From contig JAJDVC010000064.1 of assembly GCA_022826305.1 (NCBI GenBank), positions 1-32,345 of the forward strand: a stretch of DNA of 32,345 bases. Reading direction: 5' to 3'. Shown here piece after piece: positions 16,808 through 24,664 of the stretch. The stretch's first letter is position 1; every line of letters begins with the position of its first letter. Below the pieces are notes generated by a model, which made no database searches, had not been told where the DNA came from, and saw only the letters and a list, made by a program, of their open reading frames with translations. The position numbers were made by a program, and so were the translations under genes. Source of the stretch: Gammaproteobacteria bacterium. GTDB lineage: Bacteria; Pseudomonadota; Gammaproteobacteria; Arenicellales; Poriferihabitantaceae.

Positions 16808-16960
16808 TCATGCCTCGTCCTCGTCGTCCAGAATGCGATGAGCCGGAGAGTCCAGATGATCGAGCTGTCCGTTCAGCACTGCTCAGACCGCACCAGCCAC
16901 CAGTAGCGCGACGAGCAGCGAAGACAGGGAAGGAGTACAGGATGCCCACGAGACGCGTCA
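16808..16960 (-). pseudogene. ccoS: ccoS relic (cbb3 oxidase maturation protein)
   Basis: The minus strand reads SLSSLLVALLVAGAV-stop and then AVLNGQLDHLDSPAHRILDD ending in a stop at 16808-16810. This matches CcoS ('..LLlalvafxWAvrsGQFDDLdtPAHRILfDD'), with the family's tryptophan codon changed to TGA. The upstream hydrophobic start (GILYSF) lies in another frame, so at least one frameshift is also present. CcoS is a single-span membrane protein needed to assemble cbb3 cytochrome oxidase; the usual neighbours ccoG, ccoH and ccoI are not seen. Confidence 0.75.
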
Positions 16961-17379
16961 GGCCCGTATCGTCAGGACGAAGGTATGCCGTATGCCGAGA
17001 GCCCCCTGTACTGCCGTCTTCGTTGCCTGTCGGCATCAGACAGAGGGTTCCGACGACCCTGGAGGTGATCCCGGACAGGAACGCCCTTGCAGGGAGACAG
17101 GCCATCGTATCGAAAATGCATATACACTCAAGATGCTGAACAGGAGTGAATCTGTACAGCAGTACCGAATGGAAGCGATCAGCGATATTCCGCCGAACCT
17201 GCTGCATGAAGGTCCGCTGATCAGGGTGCAGTCCGGGCAGGTCGAAGAGGTGGTGGTGCGCGTACAGGCACCATGCAGCCGGATACTTCCGGGGGGATCT
17301 GAACTCCTGTTCAGGCTGTCATTGTTTACGGATCCGGAAGGTCTTTTGATCACGAGGCCCGTTTCTCCGGCCCGCTCGA
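16961..17379. other. gap without recognisable coding sequence
   Basis: About 420 bases between the ccoS relic and the permease relic. A long plus-strand frame runs through it into the DDAH gene, but its translation is low-complexity and family-less, so I read it as non-coding or as the eroded body of the permease gene. Confidence 0.4.
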
Positions 17380-17559
17380 ATAACCGGCGACAGGCGTACC
17401 AGCCCGTGGCGGATTTCGGCGATCTGCCTGATCGTCCGGCAGGAAACGTACGGAATCCACGAGCCGCTCGTGTTCGTGGGATTGATCTATCTGTGTCTGA
17501 CCGGTATCCTCGTTCTCGTGTTCCGCTACTTCGAAAAGCGGATTCCGAGAAGGGGCTAG
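17380..17559 (+). pseudogene. amino-acid ABC transporter permease relic (C-terminus)
   Basis: One plus-strand frame ending at TAG 17557-17559 reads ICLIVRQETYGIHEP, then LVFVGLIYLCLTGILVLVF and RYFEKRIPRRG. This is the last membrane helix and basic tail of HisM/ArtQ-type polar amino-acid permeases ('...TYrxFEvftxVAlIYLxltxxlxxlfRrLErr'). Nothing upstream in any frame resembles the rest of the protein. The stop lies 29 bases before the DDAH start, so the two were probably co-transcribed and the transporter was lost. Confidence 0.65.
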
Positions 17560-17588
17560 CTGCACGGACAGCACCGGACTGGCGACTG

Positions 17589-18386
17589 ATGACAAACCGT
17601 TCCTGCACATTCACCCATGCAATCATGCGGCTTCCGGGAGCGACAGTCGTCAACGGGTTGCGTGCGGTCGACAAGGGTGCGCCTGATCTTTCATCTTTCA
17701 GGCGTCACCATGGAAGCTATGTGGATGCGCTTCGTTCGACCGGAGCGATTGTCGAGGTACTGCCACCCCTTGAGGAATTTCCGGATTCGGTCTTTGTCGA
17801 GGACACCGCTCTGTGCCTGCCTGAAGGCGCAATTGTCTTGAGGCCGGGCGCTTCGTCCCGGACCGGAGAAGCCAGGGAGATCACACCACACCTCGCGAAA
17901 TACTACGACAAGGTCCATGTCATCGAATCACCCGGTTTCATTGAGGGCGGAGATATCCTGGTAACCGAAAGAGAGATTCTGGTCGGCCGCTCGGCCCGTA
18001 CCAACCGTGAAGGAATCCATGCCCTGAAGAGCATTGTTGCAGGATGGGGAGGCGCGGTCAGGGAAGTCCCGACTCCGCAGAACATCCTGCATTTCAAGAG
18101 CGACTGCTCACTCCTCGACGAGGAGACGATCCTGGCAACGCCACGGCTCTCCGCTTCCGGATGTTTCAGGGGATACCGTGTAATCCATACTGCGGAGGAT
18201 GAAGAGGCTTCGGCAAACACGGTCCGATTCAACAGCCTGGTGATCGTCCCGGCCGGATTTCCGAGAACCACCGAATATCTCGCGTCGCGCGGATTCAACG
18301 TCAGGATCGTAGAAAATACCGAAGCAGCAAAGCTCGACGGGGGAATGTCCTGCCTTTCCCTCAGGTTCTCCCTTCCTGCTGACTGA
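17589..18386 (+). CDS. dimethylarginine dimethylaminohydrolase (DDAH)
   Basis: A 265-residue guanidino-modifying enzyme that hydrolyses N-omega-methylated arginines to citrulline and methylamine or dimethylamine. Family residues are in place: FVED (69-72), EGGD (119-122), His168 in ILHFKSDCS and the nucleophile Cys255 in GGMSCLSLRF near the C-terminus. Length fits bacterial DDAH (about 254 residues). The ATG at 17589 is chosen because similarity starts at once (SCTFTHAIMRLPG); the open frame continues upstream to 16992 but without homology. It follows the permease relic by 29 bases. A related arginine-deiminase-superfamily activity cannot be excluded, but the spacing and motifs favour DDAH. 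Confidence 0.88.
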   Translation: MTNRSCTFTHAIMRLPGATVVNGLRAVDKGAPDLSSFRRHHGSYVDALRSTGAIVEVLPPLEEFPDSVFVEDTALCLPEGAIVLRPGASSRTGEAREITPHLAKYYDKVHVIESPGFIEGGDILVTEREILVGRSARTNREGIHALKSIVAGWGGAVREVPTPQNILHFKSDCSLLDEETILATPRLSASGCFRGYRVIHTAEDEEASANTVRFNSLVIVPAGFPRTTEYLASRGFNVRIVENTEAAKLDGGMSCLSLRFSLPAD

Positions 18387-18599
18387 ACGGTTTCCGGCAA
18401 CACACCGGATGTTCAGGCAGGGTCGGGAAATACCCGTTCCTCCCTGAAACAGATGCGGAACAACCGCACCAATCCGGGTCGACCCACCAGGAATCATGGC
18501 ATGATCCCCATGACCATGTCTCCGAACCATGGCCGGTTGACACACCATCAGTTCCCCTTCGATATCCAGCATTCCTGCCAAACCAGGCATTGATATCCG

Positions 18600-19160
18600 A
18601 CATGACCCGAAAATCAACCGTGCGATCCGGGATGATTTCCAGAAATCGGGCTACATGATCTGTTGTTCATTGATGCCTCGGGAATCAAGGTGGGCAGGAA
18701 CCTGTTCGAGCGGACGAGCAAGGACTGTAACGGCACCAGTGCTGCTGGCTGCACCAGACGTTCCCGGAAGGTCTCTGGTCGGCAGACCGGTTGCAGCCGG
18801 GCGGCGGGCGGGTGACACTGAACCGGCGCAAGCTCCTGCACTGGACCCAGGGGATGATTCCGGGGAGACAATGCCTGCTGCAAGGGTACCCTGATCCGGG
18901 CATTCAGGGAGCGGGGGCGGGACTATTCGATCAGCCTGGCCCATGACGGCTGGCGCAGGCCCGTGCCGGAACAGCTTGAGGGACTTCCTGCTCCGGCATG
19001 GCGGAGGCAGCCAGCTTCGCGAGGTACCAGCCCGGTGGCCGGGAGCGGATGCGGCATGCAGCGGAATGATTGCAACCCGTGGATCACATGTGAAAATCGA
19101 CAGGAACTTCAGACCGGATTACCGGTATCGCAAACACCCTGCCTCCTCTCCATGATTTCA
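18600..19160 (+). pseudogene. DDE transposase relic, IS1380-like
   Basis: Several plus-strand frames together give a transposase core: LFIDASGIKVGRNLFERTSK (from about 18662), EGLWSADRLQPGGGRVTLN (about 18765), DNACCKGTLIRAFRERGRDY with SISLAHDGWRRPVPEQLEGL (from 18867), then LREVPARWPGADAA and RNFRPDYRYR (19017-19130). The DASG and DNAxxKG aspartates fit the first two residues of a DDE triad. At least three frame changes and a stop disrupt it. Assignment to the IS1380 group is from remembered motifs. I could not find terminal inverted repeats. Confidence 0.6.
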
Positions 19161-19424
19161 CAGCTACGATCTGGTGGGCGATCGCGGCCTCGAGATCGAC
19201 ATGAACTGCGTAATGCGCATCTTGAGGGAAACAAGGGAAACAGTCAGGTACAATGGATTGCATGCGAATTTCCGGCAACTGCACGACCGGCCAGACTGTG
19301 CCCGAAAGCAGGACGGCTCTACCAGATGATTCTTGAAGCCCATCAGCCGGCACACATGACCGGAAAGGCCGGAGGCGTTGACAGCGGACTGCCGGGGAAC
19401 CGGATCGGGGTTCCGATGTCGCAA

Positions 19425-19900
19425 ACCCGATCAAGCCGGAAATCACCGGCAGAAGACTCTGGCCGTTGCGGGACCGCGATCTTCCGGGGATGCATCGGGC
19501 GATCCTGCACACCCTTTCCCGGGTCGGCCTGTCAGACTGCGCCCGGAACGGTGGTCGATACCGTTACCCGGCCCGTCGGAAAGCGGAAGACGTCATTATC
19601 CGGCTTCCAGTGCGGATTCACGCTACACGGCCAGAAACCCGGTCATGAGATGGTCCTGAGCGGCCCCAGGACTGGCATGAGGTCCGGAGGCGCCTCTCCA
19701 GGCATCCTCGATACGGAAACACGGCAGTGTCGGAGATCGACGCTGAAGGATCTGCATGATGCAGCACGACTGGTCGATGTGCTGGACAACATCCATTTCT
19801 TCAGCGGGCTGATGACTGCCGTGGACATGCCCGACGAGCAAACGCTGAACATCAACACGGCCTGCGCCTGCCTGAGCGACCCCATCAGGCATGGAGGATC
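19425..19900 (+). pseudogene. MttB-family methyltransferase relic
   Basis: Two plus-strand frames spell the N-terminal third of a trimethylamine/glycine-betaine:corrinoid methyltransferase. The first (19430-19600) reads ITGRRLWPLRDRDLPGMHRA with ILHTLSRVGLSD and then EDVIIRLP. After a shift at about 19610 the second (19616-19886) reads FTLHGQKPGHEMVLSG, GGASPGILDTETRQCRRSTL, DLHDAARLVDVLDNIHFF and MPDEQTLNINTACACLS. These match MttB's 'FTLHaRdPerdv...GP..gpp.v.Dle.G..r..t..D..d..rLvdaLdNIhf'. The C-terminal two thirds is missing, replaced by the start of the next gene at 20076. No pyrrolysine codon can be assessed because that region is gone. Confidence 0.75.
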
Positions 19901-20075
19901 CGGATGCGGCCGAAGCCGCACGCTCCTCGATAGTGGCCCCGACCCGGGTCTCGGAATCCGCACGGAGAAAGGACTGGAAATGGTGCCTGGACACCGCATC
20001 GCGATCGGTTCCGCAGGAACGGATTTGCAGGTCGATGGAACAACTTCGAATGCATCACAATAGAACAGTTCGCTG

Positions 20076-21074
20076 ATGGACCCCATCTCCCAGGGCATAC
20101 TGGGCTGCACGGCCGTCCAGAATACCTGCCGTACCCGGCATCTCGCGACCGCCAGCGTACTGGGCATCATCGGGGGCATGGCACCAGATCTCGATGTCCT
20201 GATCCGCTCCGAATCGGACCCGTTGCTGTTTCTCAGGTATCACAGGCAGTTCAGCCACTCGCTGGTCTTCATTCCCGCAGGTGGACTGATCTGTGCATTG
20301 CTCACGCACTGGCTTGCCAGACACTGGCTGGACAGTTTCCGGCAAACCTTCCTGTACTGCACGACCGGCTACGCCACTCATGGCCTGCTGGATGCATGCA
20401 CATCCTACGGCACCCAGCTGCTATGGCCCTTCTCGGATGCGCTGATCGGCTGGAACAACATCTCCATCATCGATCCCCTGTTTACCCTGCCCCTGATTGT
20501 GCTGGCAGTGATGGCGGTACGCAAGCGCAACGTCCGGCCAGCCAGGCTGGCAGTTGTCTGGGCGCTTGTCTATCTGGGGCTGGGAGTAATGCAGAAGGAA
20601 CGGGCAGAACAGGCAGGCCACGATCTGGCTGCCAGGCGGGGACATGATCCCGTTCGGCTTGAGGCCAAACCGGGAATCGGCAGCCTGCTACTGTGGAAGG
20701 TGATCTACGAAACGTCGCAGGACTACCATGTGGACGGCGTGCGGACGGGGATCCGGACCACGGTCTACGAAGGAGACTCGATCCGCAGGCTGGATCCGGA
20801 CCGGGAATTTCCCTGGCTCGATCCGCAATCCACGCAGTCCCGCGATATCGAGCGTTTCCGCCGGTTCTCCGACGGTTTCCTTTCACCGCACCCGACCCGG
20901 TCAAACCGGATAATCGACATGCGCTACTCGGTGATCGTGAACGAGATCGACCCGATGTGGATGATCGAACTGGACCCGGAAGGGGATCCGGACACGCACG
21001 TTGCCTATATCCATGAACGCCGCACCCCGCCGCATGCCGGGAAAAGGATCCTGAGAATGCTGCTCGGATCCTGA
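20076..21074 (+). CDS. membrane-bound metal-dependent hydrolase, YdjM-like
   Basis: A 332-residue inner-membrane protein of the YbcI/YdjM (DUF457) metal-dependent hydrolase family. Family motifs are MDPISQGILG at the start, GGMAPDLDVLI (about 33-43), HRQFSHSLVF (about 56-65) and THGLLDACTSYGTQLLWPFSD (about 98-118), whose His and Asp residues would bind metal. Hydrophobic helices lie at about 60-82, 135-150 and 160-178. The C-terminal 140 residues are soluble. The reaction is not known for the family; YdjM is LexA-controlled in E. coli. The ATG at 20076 starts exactly on the family motif. It is monocistronic and lies just after the MttB relic. Confidence 0.85.
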   Translation: MDPISQGILGCTAVQNTCRTRHLATASVLGIIGGMAPDLDVLIRSESDPLLFLRYHRQFSHSLVFIPAGGLICALLTHWLARHWLDSFRQTFLYCTTGYATHGLLDACTSYGTQLLWPFSDALIGWNNISIIDPLFTLPLIVLAVMAVRKRNVRPARLAVVWALVYLGLGVMQKERAEQAGHDLAARRGHDPVRLEAKPGIGSLLLWKVIYETSQDYHVDGVRTGIRTTVYEGDSIRRLDPDREFPWLDPQSTQSRDIERFRRFSDGFLSPHPTRSNRIIDMRYSVIVNEIDPMWMIELDPEGDPDTHVAYIHERRTPPHAGKRILRMLLGS

Positions 21075-21075
21075 A

Positions 21076-22077
21076 TCAGTTCAGCAGGAACCCGTGGGCA
21101 TACGGGTCGCGCTCGTCGATAATGATGCGGTTGTGACCGGTAATCCTCGCCCATCCCCTTATTGTCGGGATGATTGCGTCCCGCCCGCCGATCCGGGTAC
21201 GGGCTGTCGGGCAGCCTGTAAAGAGGCTTCCGATAATGCTTTCGTGGACGAATTCCTGGCCAATGGAGAGCTCCCCCCTGGCAACCAGTTGCGCCATGCG
21301 TGCACAGGTGCCGGTTCCGCACGGCGAACGGTCGATTCCCCGGTCGCCGTAGAGCACGACGTTGCGCATGTCCGCCTCGGGGTGTCTGGCCTCGTCCGTC
21401 CACATGACATGGCTGACGCTGCGGATCGTGTCATTCACGGGATGAACGAATTCCGCCTGGTCATTGACCAGGCGACGGATTGCCGGACTGTAGCGGCGGA
21501 TGGTATCCACATCGAATACGTCGAGACCGGGGTAATGCGTCTGGGGCTCGACGATTGCATAGAAATTGCCGCCGTAACTGACATCCAGTGTCACGACACC
21601 CAGATCCGGCACATCCACCTCAAGCCCGGTCGTATGAACAAAGGCGGGCACATTGGTCAGCGTCACGGATTCGATGAACCGGCCCGACTGCTCGTAACGC
21701 GTTTCCACCGGCCCGGCCGGCGTATCCAGCTTCAGCAAGCCCGGGGTCTTCGGCACCACCAGCTCCGATTCCAGTGCAACGGTTACCGTCCCGATGGTGC
21801 CGTGTCCGCACATCGGCAGACAGCCACTGACCTCGATGAACAGGACTCCCAGGTCATGCTCTGGTTCGGTGGGCGGATAGAGAATGGAGCCGGACATGGC
21901 GTCGTGGCCGCGCGGCTCGAACATCAGTCCCGTGCGAATCCAGTCGTATTCGGAGAGAAAGTGCTGGCGCATCTCGCTGAGGGATTCCCCGTCCAGTGGC
22001 GGCGGATTGCTGATCACCACCCGGACCGGGTTGCCGCACGTATGGGCGTCAATGCATTTGAAGGTTGTTGCAGGCAT
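21076..22077 (-). CDS. 4-hydroxyproline 2-epimerase (proline racemase family)
   Basis: A 333-residue proline-racemase-fold epimerase interconverting trans-4-hydroxy-L-proline and cis-4-hydroxy-D-proline. Both catalytic cysteines are present: Cys90 in MCGHGTIG and Cys253 in SPCGTGTCARM, so it is an epimerase rather than a dehydratase (which would have Thr at the second site). The following genes in the operon are the D-hydroxyproline oxidase and the deaminase, which fix the substrate. It is the last gene, 186 bases after the oxidase stop, a gap that may hold its own promoter. The ATG at 22077 opens straight into the family start (KCIDAHTCGNPVRVV). Cytosolic. Confidence 0.93.
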   Translation of the reverse strand: MPATTFKCIDAHTCGNPVRVVISNPPPLDGESLSEMRQHFLSEYDWIRTGLMFEPRGHDAMSGSILYPPTEPEHDLGVLFIEVSGCLPMCGHGTIGTVTVALESELVVPKTPGLLKLDTPAGPVETRYEQSGRFIESVTLTNVPAFVHTTGLEVDVPDLGVVTLDVSYGGNFYAIVEPQTHYPGLDVFDVDTIRRYSPAIRRLVNDQAEFVHPVNDTIRSVSHVMWTDEARHPEADMRNVVLYGDRGIDRSPCGTGTCARMAQLVARGELSIGQEFVHESIIGSLFTGCPTARTRIGGRDAIIPTIRGWARITGHNRIIIDERDPYAHGFLLN

Positions 22078-22190
22078 GGTTCAGTCGCTCAGGTTGCCGC
22101 TCGGTACACGAACTGTCCGCGCTTCACTTTTCCGGTACCGCACACATCGCGCACTGGAGCATGCGTGAATACTACACCAAATCATGAAAC

Positions 22191-22208
22191 GGCCGGTACT
22201 CGACCGGC
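22191..22208 (-). terminator. small hairpin between oxidase and epimerase genes
   Basis: GCCGGT and ACCGGC (22192-22197 and 22203-22208) form a 6-bp stem with an ACTCG loop. On the minus strand it is followed by CGTTTCATGATTTGG, only weakly T-rich. It could attenuate read-through from the oxidase gene into the epimerase gene. Confidence 0.25.
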
Positions 22209-22263
22209 ATGACTTCTACCTGCACGATTCCCGGCCATGCCGGCCTGGGCGCCGCGAAAAGCA

Positions 22264-23517
22264 TCAATTGAAGCGCGAAATCGAAAAAGGAGCGGGATCC
22301 AGCCCTGTAGAATCTCCGCAAACCATGCAGGCGATCAGTCTGCCGGTCGTGGCAGCCATGGTCAGACCGTAATGGCCGTGACCGAATGCATGCCAGGCAT
22401 TGGACATGCGCCGGGAAGGGCCGATGACGGGTACGGAGTCCGGTGTCGCGGGGCGATGCCCCATCCACCGGGTTCCATCCCGGTCATCAAGCGCCGGCAG
22501 ATAACGGCGTGCAATATCCACCAGCCTGTCGCAACGACTCCAGTCCGGTTTCGCACGAAGTCCCGCAAACTCGGCCGTACCGCCGATCCGCAGACCGTTC
22601 CGGATCGCACTGATGACAAACTTCTCTTCGCCGAAGATCACCTGCCGCTCCAGTACGACCCCGGGACTCGGCAAGGTGGTGTTGTATCCACGTTCGGATT
22701 GCAGCAGGACCCTCTCCCCCAGCTGTCGACAGAAGGGTTCCGACCATGCCCCGGCGGCGATGACGACACGCTCGACCGGAACACTGCGCCCGTCACCCAG
22801 TTCAAGAGCGCCGACCTGCTTCCCGGATGTGCGCAGTGATGCCACCCGCTCCCTCTCCATCCTCCCTCCGGAGCGGATGAAGCAGTCGGCCAGCCCCCGG
22901 GCAAAGGCGTGCGGATCCGTGGTATTGCACCAGTCAGGCGTATACCAGCCGCACTCCACCTGCTCCAGGGCCGGTTCCATCCGCCTGATGTCATCCGCGC
23001 CGAGCTCCTCCATCCGGACACCCTGGTCGGACCTGATCCGCCATTCCGCCCGGTCCCTGCAAAAGGCCGCATGCGTGCGGTAGACGGTCAGTGCGCCCCT
23101 TTCGGTGAACAGGGACTTCAGCCCCGCCCGCCCGACCAGTTCACGAGTATCCGCCAGACCGGGCTGAAGCAGGGACGACAGGGCCCGTGACAGCCGTTCG
23201 ACCTCGCTGCACCTGCCCGCACGCACGAAACGCCACAGCCAGGGAATCATGGACGGGAAATGCCCTGGCCGCACGGATAGCGGACCGCAGGAATCCAGCA
23301 GCCACCCGGGCACCCTGCACAGGACCCCGGGCACCGAGGCTGGCACCACATCGGCGAACCCGAATCCTCCCGCATTGCCGAAAGAGGTCATGCTGCCCGG
23401 GGGCTCGGGATCATACAGCGTTACCTGGAAACCCCGGTCCAGCAACCGGATACCGCAGCAGATGCCGATGATCCCGGCGCCGATCACTGCACATTCCCCT
23501 GTCCCGGCAGCCGACAT
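22264..23517 (-). CDS. FAD-dependent D-amino-acid (D-hydroxyproline) dehydrogenase
   Basis: A 417-residue DadA-like flavoprotein. The dinucleotide-binding GAGIIGICCG (13-22) is followed by GNAGG, and the C-terminal GHRPATPDSVPVIG with HAFGHGHYGLTMA is the second FAD motif of the D-amino-acid dehydrogenase/glycine oxidase group. In context it oxidises cis-4-hydroxy-D-proline to 1-pyrroline-4-hydroxy-2-carboxylate, passing electrons to the quinone pool or a carrier. Start at 23517 is 16 bases after the deaminase stop, so the pair is co-transcribed. No signal peptide; probably peripheral to the inner membrane. A general D-amino-acid role is possible if the operon context is misleading. Confidence 0.9.
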   Translation of the reverse strand: MSAAGTGECAVIGAGIIGICCGIRLLDRGFQVTLYDPEPPGSMTSFGNAGGFGFADVVPASVPGVLCRVPGWLLDSCGPLSVRPGHFPSMIPWLWRFVRAGRCSEVERLSRALSSLLQPGLADTRELVGRAGLKSLFTERGALTVYRTHAAFCRDRAEWRIRSDQGVRMEELGADDIRRMEPALEQVECGWYTPDWCNTTDPHAFARGLADCFIRSGGRMERERVASLRTSGKQVGALELGDGRSVPVERVVIAAGAWSEPFCRQLGERVLLQSERGYNTTLPSPGVVLERQVIFGEEKFVISAIRNGLRIGGTAEFAGLRAKPDWSRCDRLVDIARRYLPALDDRDGTRWMGHRPATPDSVPVIGPSRRMSNAWHAFGHGHYGLTMAATTGRLIACMVCGDSTGLDPAPFSISRFN

Positions 23518-23533
23518 GGTCGGTCAGGTGCCG

Positions 23534-24418
23534 CTACGGCTGCAGGGACGCGGCGGCATTCCCGAGTGCTTCGTGCTGGTCGTGCGTCAGGGGCTGGACA
23601 GGACGGCGGCATTCACCGAGGTCATGGCCGAGCATGTTGCCGAGCGCCTTGACGCTCGGGTTGAACGGACCACGCCAGACGAAGTCATTGACCGGGAACA
23701 GGGTGCGCCACAGCGCAATGGCGTCCGTCCACCTGCCGGATGCACACAACGCATGCAGCGTCGCCGCCTGGACCGGGATGGCATTCGAGGTTCCCCAGAA
23801 ACACCCGGCCGCGCCCGCCATGAGACTGTGCAGCATGAGCGGGTCCGCGCCATTGAACACCCGGACCCCGGCGCAGACCAGCCGCTGGATGCGAAGAAAG
23901 TCCCCCGTACTGTCCTTGAGATAGCGGATATTCGGAATCTGCATGAGTCGGCATACGAAATCCGGATCGAGGTCTATCCCCGAGTGGACGGGAATGTTGT
24001 ACGCCATGATATCGACAGCAACGGAATCTGCCACTTTTTCGTAGTGCTCGAACGTTCCCTCGAGGGTCGGCCCCTCGAAGTAGGGAGGCAATACCAGCAG
24101 GCAGTCCGCCCCGAGATCCTCGGCGTGCCTGGCGTATTCGATCGTCTCCTCGGTCATGACGGCGGAAACATGGACAATCAGGCGGGCCTGGCCCGCCAGA
24201 TGCCTGGCCACGAGTGCGGTCAGGCGCAACCGTTCCGCGCGGGTCAGGAACGAGAACTCGCCGGTACCTCCGCAGACGCATATGATGTCCACGCCCGCTT
24301 CAAGCAGGTTATCGAGGTGCCGGGTTTGCCGACGCTCGTCTATCCTGCCGCCATCCTCCGTGAACACCGTGCAGATCGGGGTACAGACCCCGGTCATCAG
24401 GGTATCAGGATGATTCAT
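23534..24418 (-). CDS. 1-pyrroline-4-hydroxy-2-carboxylate deaminase, DapA family
   Basis: A 294-residue TIM-barrel aldolase-type enzyme. The Schiff-base lysine is Lys168 in YLKDSTGD, with Tyr140 (MAYNIP) and GGTGEFSFLT (50-59) completing the DapA/NAL active site. Beside an epimerase and a D-hydroxyproline dehydrogenase, the function is deamination of 1-pyrroline-4-hydroxy-2-carboxylate to alpha-ketoglutarate semialdehyde. It is first of the three-gene operon, with a strong Shine-Dalgarno site six bases before the ATG. The remaining step, oxidation of the semialdehyde to 2-oxoglutarate, needs an aldehyde dehydrogenase not found in this operon. Confidence 0.9.
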   Translation of the reverse strand: MNHPDTLMTGVCTPICTVFTEDGGRIDERRQTRHLDNLLEAGVDIICVCGGTGEFSFLTRAERLRLTALVARHLAGQARLIVHVSAVMTEETIEYARHAEDLGADCLLVLPPYFEGPTLEGTFEHYEKVADSVAVDIMAYNIPVHSGIDLDPDFVCRLMQIPNIRYLKDSTGDFLRIQRLVCAGVRVFNGADPLMLHSLMAGAAGCFWGTSNAIPVQAATLHALCASGRWTDAIALWRTLFPVNDFVWRGPFNPSVKALGNMLGHDLGECRRPVQPLTHDQHEALGNAAASLQP

Positions 24419-24423
24419 GGACC

Positions 24424-24431
24424 GACCTCCT
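24424..24431 (-). promoter_or_regulatory. strong ribosome-binding site of the hydroxyproline operon
   Basis: The minus strand reads AGGAGGTC, with the core AGGAGGT about six bases before the ATG of the deaminase gene. It is the clearest Shine-Dalgarno site I noticed in the window and fixes the start at 24418. Confidence 0.75.
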
Positions 24432-24664
24432 GCCAGTCAGGTTCCAAACGGTTCATGGCGGCATTCTACCTGCCGCAGGAAGCGGTTTCATGACTTTTCA
24501 CGCATCAGTTGCGCGGTTGCGCCGCGCCGGCCATCTGTTCCGTCCGTGCCCTGGACGGGAATCCCGAGCCCGGAAGCGGAAAAACAGGACAGCCCGGCTG
24601 TTCGCCTGTTGAGAGATTCCCGGTATTGATTGATAATCCGATCCGTTACAGTCAGTTTTCCGTC

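Noticed and set aside
16992-17588. Long N-terminal extension of the DDAH frame
   Set aside because: The frame is open, but its translation has no family resemblance and overlaps the permease relic in another frame; DDAH homology starts exactly at the ATG at 17589.
19300-19440. Minus-strand DIGTPIRFPGSPLSTP, resembling the end of a CaiB-type CoA transferase
   Set aside because: The match is very short, a stop follows soon, and no upstream CaiB segment could be found.
18963-20063. Single 366-codon plus-strand frame
   Set aside because: It strings together parts of the transposase relic and the MttB relic by chance; neither is complete, and no single family covers it.
24600-24664. TTGATT and TACAGT as a promoter for the amidotransferase gene
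   Set aside because: The spacing is only 15 bases and the -10 is poor, so I do not list it as a feature.
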